Source of the DNA: Hofstenia miamia | Lineage: Eukaryota; Xenacoelomorpha; Acoela | Assembly (NCBI GenBank): GCA_004352715.1 | Contig: SCFE01000001.1 | Location: forward strand, 4,132,892-4,188,660 | Direction: 5' to 3' | DNA length: 55,769 nt | In this document: in pieces, positions 1-10,150 of the stretch | How positions within the stretch are numbered: position 1 is the first letter of the stretch | Layout: each line of letters starts with the position of its first letter | Made by a program: the position numbers and the translations under genes | The notes under the pieces: generated by a model | The model's input: the letters and a program-made list of their open reading frames with translations, nothing else | Database searches by the model: none | What the model was told of the DNA's origin: nothing

Positions 1-205
1 ATATATATATATATATATATATGAGCCAATTTTTGCCAAACGTGTAGCATTACCACAAATTTGAAATTCAGTGATGAATACTGGGAAAAGCAAGAAGCGC
101 GTAATACTAAATGATTAGGAATTCGTCGTCAATTAGTATTTTACTAAATAGAAGATGTTTGGGGTGCATTTTGCACCCCAAGGATTTTTTCCATTTCAAC
201 GCTGA
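1..205. other. Window edge: short TA microsatellite and uncharacterised DNA
   Basis: The first 22 bases are a TA dinucleotide run. The rest is AT-rich. A short inverted motif near 160-180 (GGGGTGCATTTTGCACCCC) could form a hairpin. No coding region is supported, because the reading frames here run into the gap. Confidence 0.5.
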
Positions 206-1205
206 NNNNNNNNNNNNNNNNNNNNNNNNNNNNNNNNNNNNNNNNNNNNNNNNNNNNNNNNNNNNNNNNNNNNNNNNNNNNNNNNNNNNNNNNNNNNNNN
301 NNNNNNNNNNNNNNNNNNNNNNNNNNNNNNNNNNNNNNNNNNNNNNNNNNNNNNNNNNNNNNNNNNNNNNNNNNNNNNNNNNNNNNNNNNNNNNNNNNNN
401 NNNNNNNNNNNNNNNNNNNNNNNNNNNNNNNNNNNNNNNNNNNNNNNNNNNNNNNNNNNNNNNNNNNNNNNNNNNNNNNNNNNNNNNNNNNNNNNNNNNN
501 NNNNNNNNNNNNNNNNNNNNNNNNNNNNNNNNNNNNNNNNNNNNNNNNNNNNNNNNNNNNNNNNNNNNNNNNNNNNNNNNNNNNNNNNNNNNNNNNNNNN
601 NNNNNNNNNNNNNNNNNNNNNNNNNNNNNNNNNNNNNNNNNNNNNNNNNNNNNNNNNNNNNNNNNNNNNNNNNNNNNNNNNNNNNNNNNNNNNNNNNNNN
701 NNNNNNNNNNNNNNNNNNNNNNNNNNNNNNNNNNNNNNNNNNNNNNNNNNNNNNNNNNNNNNNNNNNNNNNNNNNNNNNNNNNNNNNNNNNNNNNNNNNN
801 NNNNNNNNNNNNNNNNNNNNNNNNNNNNNNNNNNNNNNNNNNNNNNNNNNNNNNNNNNNNNNNNNNNNNNNNNNNNNNNNNNNNNNNNNNNNNNNNNNNN
901 NNNNNNNNNNNNNNNNNNNNNNNNNNNNNNNNNNNNNNNNNNNNNNNNNNNNNNNNNNNNNNNNNNNNNNNNNNNNNNNNNNNNNNNNNNNNNNNNNNNN
1001 NNNNNNNNNNNNNNNNNNNNNNNNNNNNNNNNNNNNNNNNNNNNNNNNNNNNNNNNNNNNNNNNNNNNNNNNNNNNNNNNNNNNNNNNNNNNNNNNNNNN
1101 NNNNNNNNNNNNNNNNNNNNNNNNNNNNNNNNNNNNNNNNNNNNNNNNNNNNNNNNNNNNNNNNNNNNNNNNNNNNNNNNNNNNNNNNNNNNNNNNNNNN
1201 NNNNN
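206..1205. other. Assembly gap of exactly 1000 N
   Basis: A run of exactly 1000 N, the usual placeholder for a gap of unknown size. Open frames crossing it are artefacts. The same length recurs at 3599-4598 and 53568-54567. Confidence 0.99.
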
Positions 1206-1880
1206 ATCTTGGGGTTGTAATGACCGGCATGAATTTCGTGCTTTCGGGCTACTTTGTTTAAAGCTTTGATGATTTTAGCATACCATCAGCATCAATATTT
1301 AATTTAATGTACCAATCCAAATAGAATGCCACTAGTGCCAAATACAATGACGTTAGTGGCAAATATAATGGGAAATGGTATAAATTTTGTCCATATTTTC
1401 AAACAATATTCTCAAAGCATATTAAGAAATTTGGAAGTCCTTGGATATTGGCAATTCTATGCAGTATCGTAAATATTTCTGCTAATTAATCTGCTTCTTG
1501 TATTTCCTCAGTTTGGCTTGGCTCAGTGACTAATTTCTGATTGGAGGATGGTTCAATCCAATTTTTAAGCCAATTTATTGCAGCAAGAATTGAAAAGCAG
1601 TAATTAACCAGTTAACAATTCCATCTTAATTTTGCTTTTGCAAAAACTAAGTTTTTTCAAGGTTTTGTTTCTTAGGCACACCCTGGCCCTGTTCCGCTCT
1701 TGCTTCATATTTCAAGCTGTTTTGCTGCGGAGATTTTTTAATAATTCAAAGGGTATTTACATTTGTCATTTTTGCCTTCTATTTTTGGTCCTTCTCCAAA
1801 TTTTAAGAGGCGTAAAAAAGATTTGCAATCTACGCTTTCCCTATTATTAGATTATGGAAAAATACTAAGTCACCATATAT
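1206..1880. repeat. Redundant copy of 19630-20303 (probable haplotig)
   Basis: This block matches 19630-20303 nearly base for base. The few substitutions include one in a TTCGGGCT/TTCGAGCT stretch and one near 1438. Together with the kinase copy at 2634-3598 it repeats the 3' end and downstream flank of Src-A. Such low divergence between two N gaps suggests the second allele was scaffolded beside the first, not a real duplication. A 72-codon open frame inside has no recognisable product. Confidence 0.85.
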
Positions 1881-2633
1881 ACCATATCGGTAAATCCATA
1901 TACAGTATGAGTAAATAATTAGTCAGCAATTTTGCAAAGTATTCATGAGCAATTGCCTTTGGTTAAGTCTTTCAAGTTTAAGTAACTTGCCAATTGTTGG
2001 CAACTACAACTAGAAGCCATAGTGCAGGCTGACATTGCGCAGGCTCCACATAAGTAAAGTTTGTTGACAGGATATATTAATTGCATAGTCCTACAACTAC
2101 TTATTTTATCCCTTTCTTCATAGAGTTGCCAAATTTACTTTTTAAAGATAGTATTAAAACTTTATTTACGTTGTCACTTTACAATCATTTGCAACTATGT
2201 TTTCTAAATTGCTAGTAAACCGCTTCTGGCAATATAATTTCAAATTTTTAGTTAATGAATTGAAACAACATTAGAAAACATTTATTTCTAACTGATAAGT
2301 TATTATAGAATACTAATTTTTTAACAAATAATATCCAATTAAATTATCATGACCACTTCTAATATACTAAATGTGATATTCATGATCTCGCAATGTAAGC
2401 TACAAGTTTAACTATTTAATCATATGTCGGTTTGACCAAATAGTGGTTAGGTGCAAAGACTATATATGCTGCTATAAAGTTTCACATCATTAAAAGTACA
2501 ATGTACATTTACTAATTGCAAATATTGTACATATCCAAGCTAAGTAACAACTATGCATTTTCTAAAAAAATTAAAAGCGATCAATGCTCTCTATTTCGCA
2601 GGAATTAATGGCAATTATAAATATAAAGAGAAT
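1881..2633 (-). other. 3' flank / probable 3' UTR of Src-A
   Basis: This AT-rich stretch is immediately downstream (minus strand) of the Src-A stop codon. It is absent from the second copy, where a single n at 20306 replaces it. It probably holds the 3' UTR and polyadenylation signal, but no coding sequence or clear repeat is visible. Confidence 0.55.
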
Positions 2634-3598
2634 CTATGAAGAAAGATTCTCATTTTTTGCATAATGTGAACCATCAACTGTGTCCATTTCATCAACCAAA
2701 TGATTTTGAATATGTTCAAAAGTAGGTCTGTCATTTACAGACCTATTCCAACATCTCAGCATTAAATCGTAGAGTTGATCGGGACAATTATTGGGGCGAG
2801 GGTGATACTCACCATTCCTAACAAGTGTTATAACTTCGGTATTTTTAAAACCATCATAAGGACTCTCACCTTTAGTTATCATCTCAACCAACAATATACC
2901 AAAAGACCAAACATCTGACTTAACACTAAACTGTTTCTTGAAATACGCCTCTGGAGCAGTCCAACGAACTGGCACCTTAGATATTGCTTCTTCACTGGAG
3001 TCAAGCCATTGTGAAAGTCCAAAGTCTGAGATTTTACACTTATTAAATTCATCTAAGAGAATGTTTTGAGCTCTAAGATCACGATGGACAATTTTCTTCT
3101 GTTCTAAATAGCCCATGCCAGAAGCAATCTCAACAGCCATTTTCAAGATATCAATGCTTTGCATATTGCGGCCTTTGTTTCGTAAAAAGGCCAACAGATC
3201 GCCGTTTTTCATAAATTCCATTATTATGTAATATGGCTTAGACATGCTGCACACACCATATAGTGAAAGCAAATGCTTGTGTCTTAATGTTTTCATAAGT
3301 GCTGCTTCTCTCAGTAGTTCATTTGATCTCATTGCAGAATTCTTTACAGATTTAACGGCTACGATAATGTCACCTGGTTCGACAGTGGCTTTCCACACTT
3401 CACCATAAAATCCACGTCCTAAAGGTTTGTCTAATTTTATTGAATCTCTATCTATTTCGTCTTTGTCCGTGAGTCCAGGATATGCTTTCCAACGAGGAAC
3501 TTGATCTTTTGAATATGCCAAATCCAACTTACAAGTAATCCCCTCTGAATTGTTGCGGTAAAATGTGATTAACTCAAGTAAATTTGGGAAATAATGTT
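2634..3598 (-). CDS. Src-family kinase Src-A, 3' part, second (haplotig) copy
   Basis: This encodes the end of the SH2 domain, the whole kinase domain and the C-terminal tail of Src-A. It is almost identical to 20307-21245, with for example one T/C difference near 3280. It alone contains the true stop codon and the final residues after the tail tyrosine (SHYAKNENLSS). The reading frame stays open to the gap at 3599, so the exon is cut there and not spliced. See the entry at 20307-27567 for domains. The near identity and adjoining gaps point to an allelic contig and not a paralogue, so the two copies should be counted as one gene. Confidence 0.88.
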
Positions 3599-4598
3599 NN
3601 NNNNNNNNNNNNNNNNNNNNNNNNNNNNNNNNNNNNNNNNNNNNNNNNNNNNNNNNNNNNNNNNNNNNNNNNNNNNNNNNNNNNNNNNNNNNNNNNNNNN
3701 NNNNNNNNNNNNNNNNNNNNNNNNNNNNNNNNNNNNNNNNNNNNNNNNNNNNNNNNNNNNNNNNNNNNNNNNNNNNNNNNNNNNNNNNNNNNNNNNNNNN
3801 NNNNNNNNNNNNNNNNNNNNNNNNNNNNNNNNNNNNNNNNNNNNNNNNNNNNNNNNNNNNNNNNNNNNNNNNNNNNNNNNNNNNNNNNNNNNNNNNNNNN
3901 NNNNNNNNNNNNNNNNNNNNNNNNNNNNNNNNNNNNNNNNNNNNNNNNNNNNNNNNNNNNNNNNNNNNNNNNNNNNNNNNNNNNNNNNNNNNNNNNNNNN
4001 NNNNNNNNNNNNNNNNNNNNNNNNNNNNNNNNNNNNNNNNNNNNNNNNNNNNNNNNNNNNNNNNNNNNNNNNNNNNNNNNNNNNNNNNNNNNNNNNNNNN
4101 NNNNNNNNNNNNNNNNNNNNNNNNNNNNNNNNNNNNNNNNNNNNNNNNNNNNNNNNNNNNNNNNNNNNNNNNNNNNNNNNNNNNNNNNNNNNNNNNNNNN
4201 NNNNNNNNNNNNNNNNNNNNNNNNNNNNNNNNNNNNNNNNNNNNNNNNNNNNNNNNNNNNNNNNNNNNNNNNNNNNNNNNNNNNNNNNNNNNNNNNNNNN
4301 NNNNNNNNNNNNNNNNNNNNNNNNNNNNNNNNNNNNNNNNNNNNNNNNNNNNNNNNNNNNNNNNNNNNNNNNNNNNNNNNNNNNNNNNNNNNNNNNNNNN
4401 NNNNNNNNNNNNNNNNNNNNNNNNNNNNNNNNNNNNNNNNNNNNNNNNNNNNNNNNNNNNNNNNNNNNNNNNNNNNNNNNNNNNNNNNNNNNNNNNNNNN
4501 NNNNNNNNNNNNNNNNNNNNNNNNNNNNNNNNNNNNNNNNNNNNNNNNNNNNNNNNNNNNNNNNNNNNNNNNNNNNNNNNNNNNNNNNNNNNNNNNNN
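3599..4598. other. Assembly gap of exactly 1000 N
   Basis: 1000 N placeholder. It cuts the redundant copy of Src-A exon 2 on the left and a reverse transcriptase fragment on the right. Confidence 0.99.
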
Positions 4599-5112
4599 AC
4601 ATTTTGAAGTTCGTTACATTGAACTTGGAGTTCCTCAAGGAACCATTAGTGGTCCTGTTTTTTTAACTGTGCTATCAATAACACCTATCAAATAGAAGAC
4701 ACAGCTAACTTCTCATTATCAGCGTTTGCTGACGCTAATACTCTTATTGTACCTGGCTTGTACGATGTTGGAGACAAGAGCAATTTTGTATTCAATTCTC
4801 TTGAGACTCATTTTTTATCCAAGAACCTTCATTTTGATCATACCAAGACGAATGAACTTCTCATTAACTTTGGTCGAAGCTTTGTCCCTGAGCTGCAAGA
4901 TATCACACAACAATCTGTAGTGAAATTGCTTGGTGTGTCTTTGACGAGGCACTTTCATTTTCTCATCACATCAGGAGCATGGTTAAAAAAGCTACTAGTA
5001 AGTTGTATTTATTGCTGAAATTGAAGCATCTTGGATTTGGCCAATATGAACTACAAACACTATACTATGCATTAGTTATGCCTTCGCTAACATATTGTTG
5101 TTCAGTTTGGGG
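4599..5112 (+). mobile_element. Non-LTR retrotransposon fragment, reverse transcriptase motifs B to thumb
   Basis: Right after the gap the frame reads GVPQGTISGPVF, reverse transcriptase motif B. A stop follows, then in another frame FADANTLIV, a decayed motif C in which the second catalytic aspartate is alanine. A KTNELLINFG stretch and a C-terminal block ending YYALVMPSLTYCCSVWG (thumb region of CR1/Jockey-like enzymes) follow in further frames. At least two frame changes and the lost aspartate show a dead copy. Both ends are cut by gaps. Confidence 0.8.
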
Positions 5113-5486
5113 NNNNNNNNNNNNNNNNNNNNNNNNNNNNNNNNNNNNNNNNNNNNNNNNNNNNNNNNNNNNNNNNNNNNNNNNNNNNNNNNNNNNNNNN
5201 NNNNNNNNNNNNNNNNNNNNNNNNNNNNNNNNNNNNNNNNNNNNNNNNNNNNNNNNNNNNNNNNNNNNNNNNNNNNNNNNNNNNNNNNNNNNNNNNNNNN
5301 NNNNNNNNNNNNNNNNNNNNNNNNNNNNNNNNNNNNNNNNNNNNNNNNNNNNNNNNNNNNNNNNNNNNNNNNNNNNNNNNNNNNNNNNNNNNNNNNNNNN
5401 NNNNNNNNNNNNNNNNNNNNNNNNNNNNNNNNNNNNNNNNNNNNNNNNNNNNNNNNNNNNNNNNNNNNNNNNNNNNNNNNNNNNNN
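5113..5486. other. Assembly gap (374 N)
   Basis: A run of 374 N, probably an estimated gap size. It separates a plus-strand retroelement fragment from a minus-strand one. Confidence 0.99.
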
Positions 5487-5910
5487 TGGTATACCTTCTT
5501 TCCTTCACTCTCAGTTCTTATCTTCCTTAACTCCTTAGTGACCTCCAGTATTGACCCTCTAGGTTGTGCTTCTACATACTCCTTTAGCCCTAGTGCTTCT
5601 GCTTCTACAGTTTCCTCTACATTTAGCAGTCCTTTCCCTCCCTTATGCCTTGCCATGTACAGCCTATCTACATCTCCATTTATGTTTAATGCTCTCTCTA
5701 CTGCTAGTATCTTCCTTGTCTCCCTGTCTAATTACCTCAGTTCATTCTTGTTCCACCTAACTATTCCTGCCGAATATCTCAACACTGGTATTGCCCAAGT
5801 ATTAATTGCTTTTATACTATTCTGACCATTCAATGCTGACTTCTGTAGTACCTTCCTTACTCTCCTCTTGTATTCTTTTATTATAATTAGTATTATTATT
5901 AGTATTATTA
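5487..5910 (-). mobile_element. LINE-A family fragment (region after the reverse transcriptase), 5' truncated
   Basis: On the minus strand this reads AINTWAIPVL, then LDRETRKILAVE and YMARHKGGKGLLNVEETVEA. This is the conserved linker after the polymerase core in a widespread invertebrate LINE family (TRK..., DRLYLPR..GGRGL). The same family appears at 23411-24133, 24500-25060 and 51775-52330 and is called LINE-A here. The upstream edge lies in ATT-rich simple sequence (5876-5910), as in other LINE-A copies of the window. The downstream edge is in the gap. Confidence 0.8.
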
Positions 5911-5945
5911 TTTGCTAATTAAATTTATAAGTGTTAATCATTTCT

Positions 5946-6300
5946 GTAAGAGAATTTTGTTTCCATTTTCTATTTTTGTGGATTCCACAAAACTTCGGAA
6001 GTGAATTTTATTTCGATCTTCTATTTTTGTGGATTCCACAAAATGCTCGAATTTGTTGTTTCACTTGAAATATATTTTTGTGGATTCCACAAAACTTCGG
6101 AAGAGAATTTTGTTTCGATTGCTTATTTTTGTGGATTCCGCAAAACTTTGGAATAGAATTTTTGCAATTGTCTATTTTTGTGGATTCCACAAAATGATGG
6201 AATTTGCTGTTTCATTTGTAAAACATTTTTGTGGATTCCACAAAATTTCAGGATAGAGTTGTTTAAATTGTTAATTATTTTTGTGGATTCCACAAAATAT
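5946..6300. repeat. Tandem array of 19-bp near-palindromes every ~51 bp with A-A-B spacer order
   Basis: The unit TTTTGTGGATTCCACAAAA is palindromic except for its central base. It occurs at 5974, 6025, 6076, 6127, 6176, 6227 and 6279, so spacings are 51, 51, 51, 49, 51 and 52. The copy at 6127 differs by one base (CCGC for CCAC). Spacers are ~32 bp and fall into two classes. Class A resembles CTTCGGAAGAGAATTTTGTT, and class B resembles TGATGGAATTTGCTGTTTCA. From the left flank on, the order is A, A, B, A, A, B, A, which is a nested period of ~152 bp. Open frames on both strands here only reflect the repeat. Function is unknown. Confidence 0.9.
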
Positions 6301-8796
6301 TTGAAGTTTTTGAAACTAAAATATTAATAACAAAAATGGAAAATGTAATTTATTCCATTTTTATGTGACTTTGTGTTAAAAGTACTATACAATTTTGTCT
6401 TTAAGTGAGGAACTTCTTACAATTCCTATAAAGTTTATCAAAAGATCATGCATACAGAGTATTTTGTATTTCTGTCATTTTATTATAGCAAATGTACAAC
6501 AAAATTTAAATACTTTTGCGGTAAAAGCATAAATTTGGTGGTAAATTATTAAATTTCTTTTTAAAAGCGTCATTACAGCATATTATCTTAAGATTATACC
6601 AGACTTTATTTGAGCGGGCATAACATATTATTTGAGCGCCCAATGCCCGCCCACTCAGCCATGCCCGCAAAACACTACTTGAAAGTAAAGGCAATATATC
6701 AAAAACATCACATTTAATAGTAAATTTTACAGGGTCAATCCTTTCTGAAATAATAGCAATAATTAAGAACCGGAAATATATTTACGAGACTAGGATCAAA
6801 CTCACGAGAGTACACTGAAACCAGGGTAAAAAATAAATGGTCTCGCAGATCTTTAGTAGAGAATATTCATAATTACACTTAACACATTCTTTAGGATTTT
6901 ATATGTTTATGATCACAAAGTAGAGAATTTTATAATTACACTTATCGCATTTATATGGCTTTATGCCTGAGTGATTAACTTGAGGTTGCTTGTGGTAACC
7001 AAGATATTAACAAGTACAATTCCACTCACTTCATTTAAATCATTTTTATGTCAAGGGACAATATGATTTTACATAGCTCGACTAAACGCAGAGCAGGGAA
7101 AGGCAGGACTAGAGTGAGAAATGGGTCAACCTAATTAATAGGTCGATATTAAATTAGATGGGTCACATTGGAGTGTAATATATAATCATTAGAGGGGAAG
7201 AACACAAAAAGACTTAATGAAAATTTGAAAAAGTCAAACATTTCAATCTTTAAAATTCCTAAATACTAAAAGATTTTAACCATGCTTGAATTTTTCATTG
7301 ATTTTGTTTTGCATTTATTGATATTTTTAGTAATCTTTCTTTGATAGTTTCCGATCAATTTCAAAGTTGGCGGGTCAGATCGGGTTGAGGATAAAAATAT
7401 TGATCTGTTGCCCTCATTGAGCATGAAAGGACAGGGCAGAGCATGTAAGGGCAGAACTAGTCCAAGATTGAACGAAAGTATTGAAAAAATGCGGGTAATT
7501 ATAGTATACTTACTATTGCGTAATAATGCATGCAAATAAACCGAAAGACAATGAATTTCATATAATTTATATTCAATATATTGGCAAAAGTTGCATTTTG
7601 AAATTTTAGATTAAAACATTTCTAAAAATCAGTTGAATTTTTTCAATTTCCGCATGTAAATTTCATTATAAATTTCTAATATAACCAAATTTAATCTTGC
7701 AAATTGTATTTTTTCAGCTATGCCATTTAATCATAAAATTTGCCTAAGATAGGCCGAACTATTATTTATTTGAATTGCTCTATGCTTTCGTGCCATATCC
7801 ATCTCTGCTGAATCGCAATAATATTCTCTGTACAGAGATTTTGAAATGGAAATATAAATATGTATACTTTTGTAGAAGTCTGCCTTTGCAAAAATGTTAG
7901 AAATAGCCAAAACACAAATCATGAATTCATAATATGCAGGTGCAAGTTTTAACAATGAAAAGAATAAACTAAAAAATTTTCCATGTCTTAGATGTTCTTG
8001 GTCAATTAACTCGAAGTTTTTTGGGTACTAAAGTATAACTTCTCAGTTAAATAAGATTTCAAAATCTTTATTCTAATATCGCTATTTGGAACTGAGTGTT
8101 TGCAATAATCAACAACATCAAATGCAATATTTAAATTTATTCTAGAAATCAGCCCTTTGAAGAAGTTTTAGTACCTATTCGAGAATTATCTATGTTTCCT
8201 CTTTTGGTATTTAACAATTGATATTTCCTTTGAAGAACAACTTCCCTTGATGGCGACAGCTTTTCTTCAAATTTAAAGTAAACATTTTTTGAAGATCAAT
8301 AGTATATATATATATATATATATATATCATTGACATAAAAGAATTATGATTACAATTTGAATTATGGTTATTCCACGAAATTCAAATTGATTTTTACAAG
8401 CAAGAATTAATATTTGTGTTAAGGAGAACTTTCTGAACTGCAATTATTTACAGCTTTGCGCTTTCAGGTGTTTATTTATACTGATTCAGCTTATCATCTG
8501 CGCTATATAAGCTAAGTGTAGTGCAAGTTTCGCAAAAATATCAACAATAACGCAACCATTTAGCATTTGTACTTCGTTAATAATGGGCTAAATTTGAATA
8601 TCGATAAGACATTAGGTTTTGTTTCAATAATTGAATATAGTCTCATCACATGGAAAATTATATTGATCGCCAAATGATTGAATTTGAAAATAGATTGCTT
8701 GCTTATGGTGATATTGACTTATTTGGTGGATTTTTATACAATACAATTCCGGCAGGTATCAAAAGCCAACGACCACGAAAATACACTTGTAGTCTT
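6301..8796. other. Non-coding AT-rich stretch with two short GC-rich islands
   Basis: No gene or recognisable transposon protein is seen. A GC-rich island at 6597-6668 contains GCGGGCAT and ATGCCCGC as inverted motifs. The 7085-7465 stretch has a pair of direct motifs (GCAGAGCAGGGAAAGGCAGG and GCAGAGCATGTAAGGGCAGA) near its two ends, which suggests a small non-autonomous element. A TA microsatellite lies at 8303-8328. The short open frames (60-90 codons) have no protein-like features that I recognise. Confidence 0.5.
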
Positions 8797-9300
8797 CACC
8801 AGAGGTGTAACCGAACCGTGATTGCACGTCCGGGCGTATTTCCACCATAATCAAGCCCGACCGTTCTAATTATTAAAAATCAAGCTCGGTTCCGTTATAC
8901 CTAAAACCAAGCAATATTTTTGAAAATAGAAAAATTCAATAAAATTTAAAAAATATCAGCATTAAAATGGAATAAACATTTGATATAATGTAAAATATTA
9001 AAGTTGAAGAAAGAATATATATTAATAAATTTATGAACAAGTTTGGGCCCAGTGTGCAGAAATTTCTGGCTTGGGCCCGCTTGATTTCCCTTTTTACCCA
9101 AAGCACGGACCAGTTGCAACTGGCGTTCACCGGTAATCATAATTACGCTCAGTCAATCTGACGAAAGAAAAATCTCTTTTAAAGTCGTCAGCCACATGGG
9201 TTGCATGATGAGACATTCGAGTAACTTAAATTGCCCCGAACTGCTATTTCTTTAATTACGAAAATTTAAAATAATTCATTTTGCTAAGCAAACCTTTAGA
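8797..9300. other. GC-rich islands, possible end of a hAT-type miniature element
   Basis: Near 8797 the sequence CAGAGGTGTAACCGAACC resembles the start of a hAT terminal repeat. It leads into a GC-rich stretch to ~8905 (CCGGGCG, AAGCCCGACC, CAAGCTCGG). A second island at 9040-9085 has GGGCCC twice. No matching opposite end or target duplication was found, so the assignment is tentative. Confidence 0.35.
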
Positions 9301-9401
9301 AGTTGTAATGTCCATATTTTAGTGGAAACGTAATGGGTTTTGTTTCATCCATGTTGTAAAATGATATCTTTTGTATATATATACTGTATATATATCAGAC
9401 T

Positions 9402-9500
9402 TGTCAACGAGCCGAGCTTCAACGAGCCGAGCCGAGCCGAGCTTGAGCAGAGCATTTGATATACAACGAGCCCAAAACGAGCCTTTATTAAGCCGAGCAA
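9402..9500. repeat. CGAGC-rich short repeat island
   Basis: A cluster of ACGAGCC and GAGCCGAGC motifs (for example CGAGCCGAGCCGAGCCGAGC) in AT-rich surroundings. Motif clusters like this are typical of subterminal repeats in hAT transposons. Here only one side is present before the single n at 9575. Confidence 0.5.
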
Positions 9501-9575
9501 ATTTATAGTTCTGCTTTTTAATTTGCTTATGCAGATTTTTCTTATTTTTTATTCAACATAACTTTTTTATAATAN

Positions 9576-10022
9576 TCGTACCACAATTTTTATGCATGAT
9601 AGAGCACCCTGCCACAACGCGAAGGTGCTCAGAGAATGGTTGACCTCTCAAGATATTGAGATTCTTGGTCCGTGGCCCGGAAAAGGCCCAGACTTAAACC
9701 CAATAGAAAATCTTTGGTCTATTCTCAAGACCAAAGTGTCTTCTCATAAACCAACTAGTTTGGATGACCTGAAACAAATAATACGACGAGTGTGGTGCAC
9801 GGAGATCACCCCAGAAGTGTGCAAAAAACTAGTAGCCAGTATGCCCCAGATCCACAAAATCGTGGAAAACATAATAGATACTGATTTGGTGTTTCTCTAA
9901 GCTATTCTCTAGGATAATCCAAGCTATTTGAACTATTTGTACTCTGTGTAATTTTTTATATACACTTTTATACATTTATTATTTTGTTTAATTTATTTAT
10001 ACCAGACTTTTGGCCACAGCTG
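9576..10022 (+). mobile_element. Tc1-like DNA transposon, 3' end: transposase C-terminus and right inverted repeat
   Basis: An open frame of ~100 codons ends at 9900. It starts MHDRAPCHNAKV, containing the second catalytic aspartate of a Tc1/mariner DDE transposase. It continues to GPDLNPIENLW, containing the third acidic residue, a glutamate. Thirty-five residues lie between the two, one more than the standard Tc1 DD34E. The terminal repeat at 10002-10022 reads, on the opposite strand, CAGCTGTGGCCAAAAGT outward-in and abuts TA, as expected for TA-targeting elements. The N-terminal half, the first aspartate and the left repeat are missing beyond the n at 9575. The remaining frame has no stop, so the element may be young. 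Confidence 0.88.
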
Positions 10023-10150
10023 TATATATATATATATATAATCTACCTCTGCACAAGATAATTATTCCCTTAACATTTGCCTGGCCGTGGTCCATTTTGT
10101 ATCATGTACAGAGCATCGTGCAACATCCGGTTTTATTCCCCGCACCTGGG

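Larger units (their letters stand above)
9300..10150. mobile_element. Copy of the 48587-49043 element family, interrupted by later insertions
   Basis: Blocks at ~9306-9320 (AATGTCCATA) and 9353-9378 (TCCATG then TAAAATGATATCTTTTG) match 48751-48765 and 48877-48901. On the far side of the Tc1-like insert, 10054-10125 (GCACAAGATAATTA, TGTATCAT, CATCGTGCAACATCCG) matches 48928-49041. The two halves meet in TA-rich DNA at 9374-9396 and 10022-10040. That fits insertion of a TA-targeting element into an older miniature element. The inverted left arm seen in the 48.6-kb copy was not recognised here. Confidence 0.55.

Noticed and set aside
111-1230. Long open frames across N runs (also at 3574-4666, 4979-5656, 23849-25024 and 53541-54650)
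   Set aside because: They consist mostly of unknown bases; only the parts outside the gaps were interpreted.
1632-1850. 72-codon frame present twice (also at 20056-20274)
   Set aside because: Its conservation reflects redundant assembly and not selection; it lies in the Src-A downstream flank with no recognisable domain.
2634-3598. A second, independent Src-A gene
   Set aside because: Near identity to 20307-21245, matching downstream flanks and adjoining gaps favour an allelic contig over a paralogue.
6008-6256. Two open frames encoding repeated CGIHKN or FVDSTK motifs
   Set aside because: Both are forced by the ~51-bp (17-codon) repeat, appear on both strands, and have no start context or homology.
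5946-6300. CRISPR array
   Set aside because: The spacing and palindromic repeats look similar, but the spacers fall into two related classes and so are not unique. No cas genes are present, and all context is from an animal genome.
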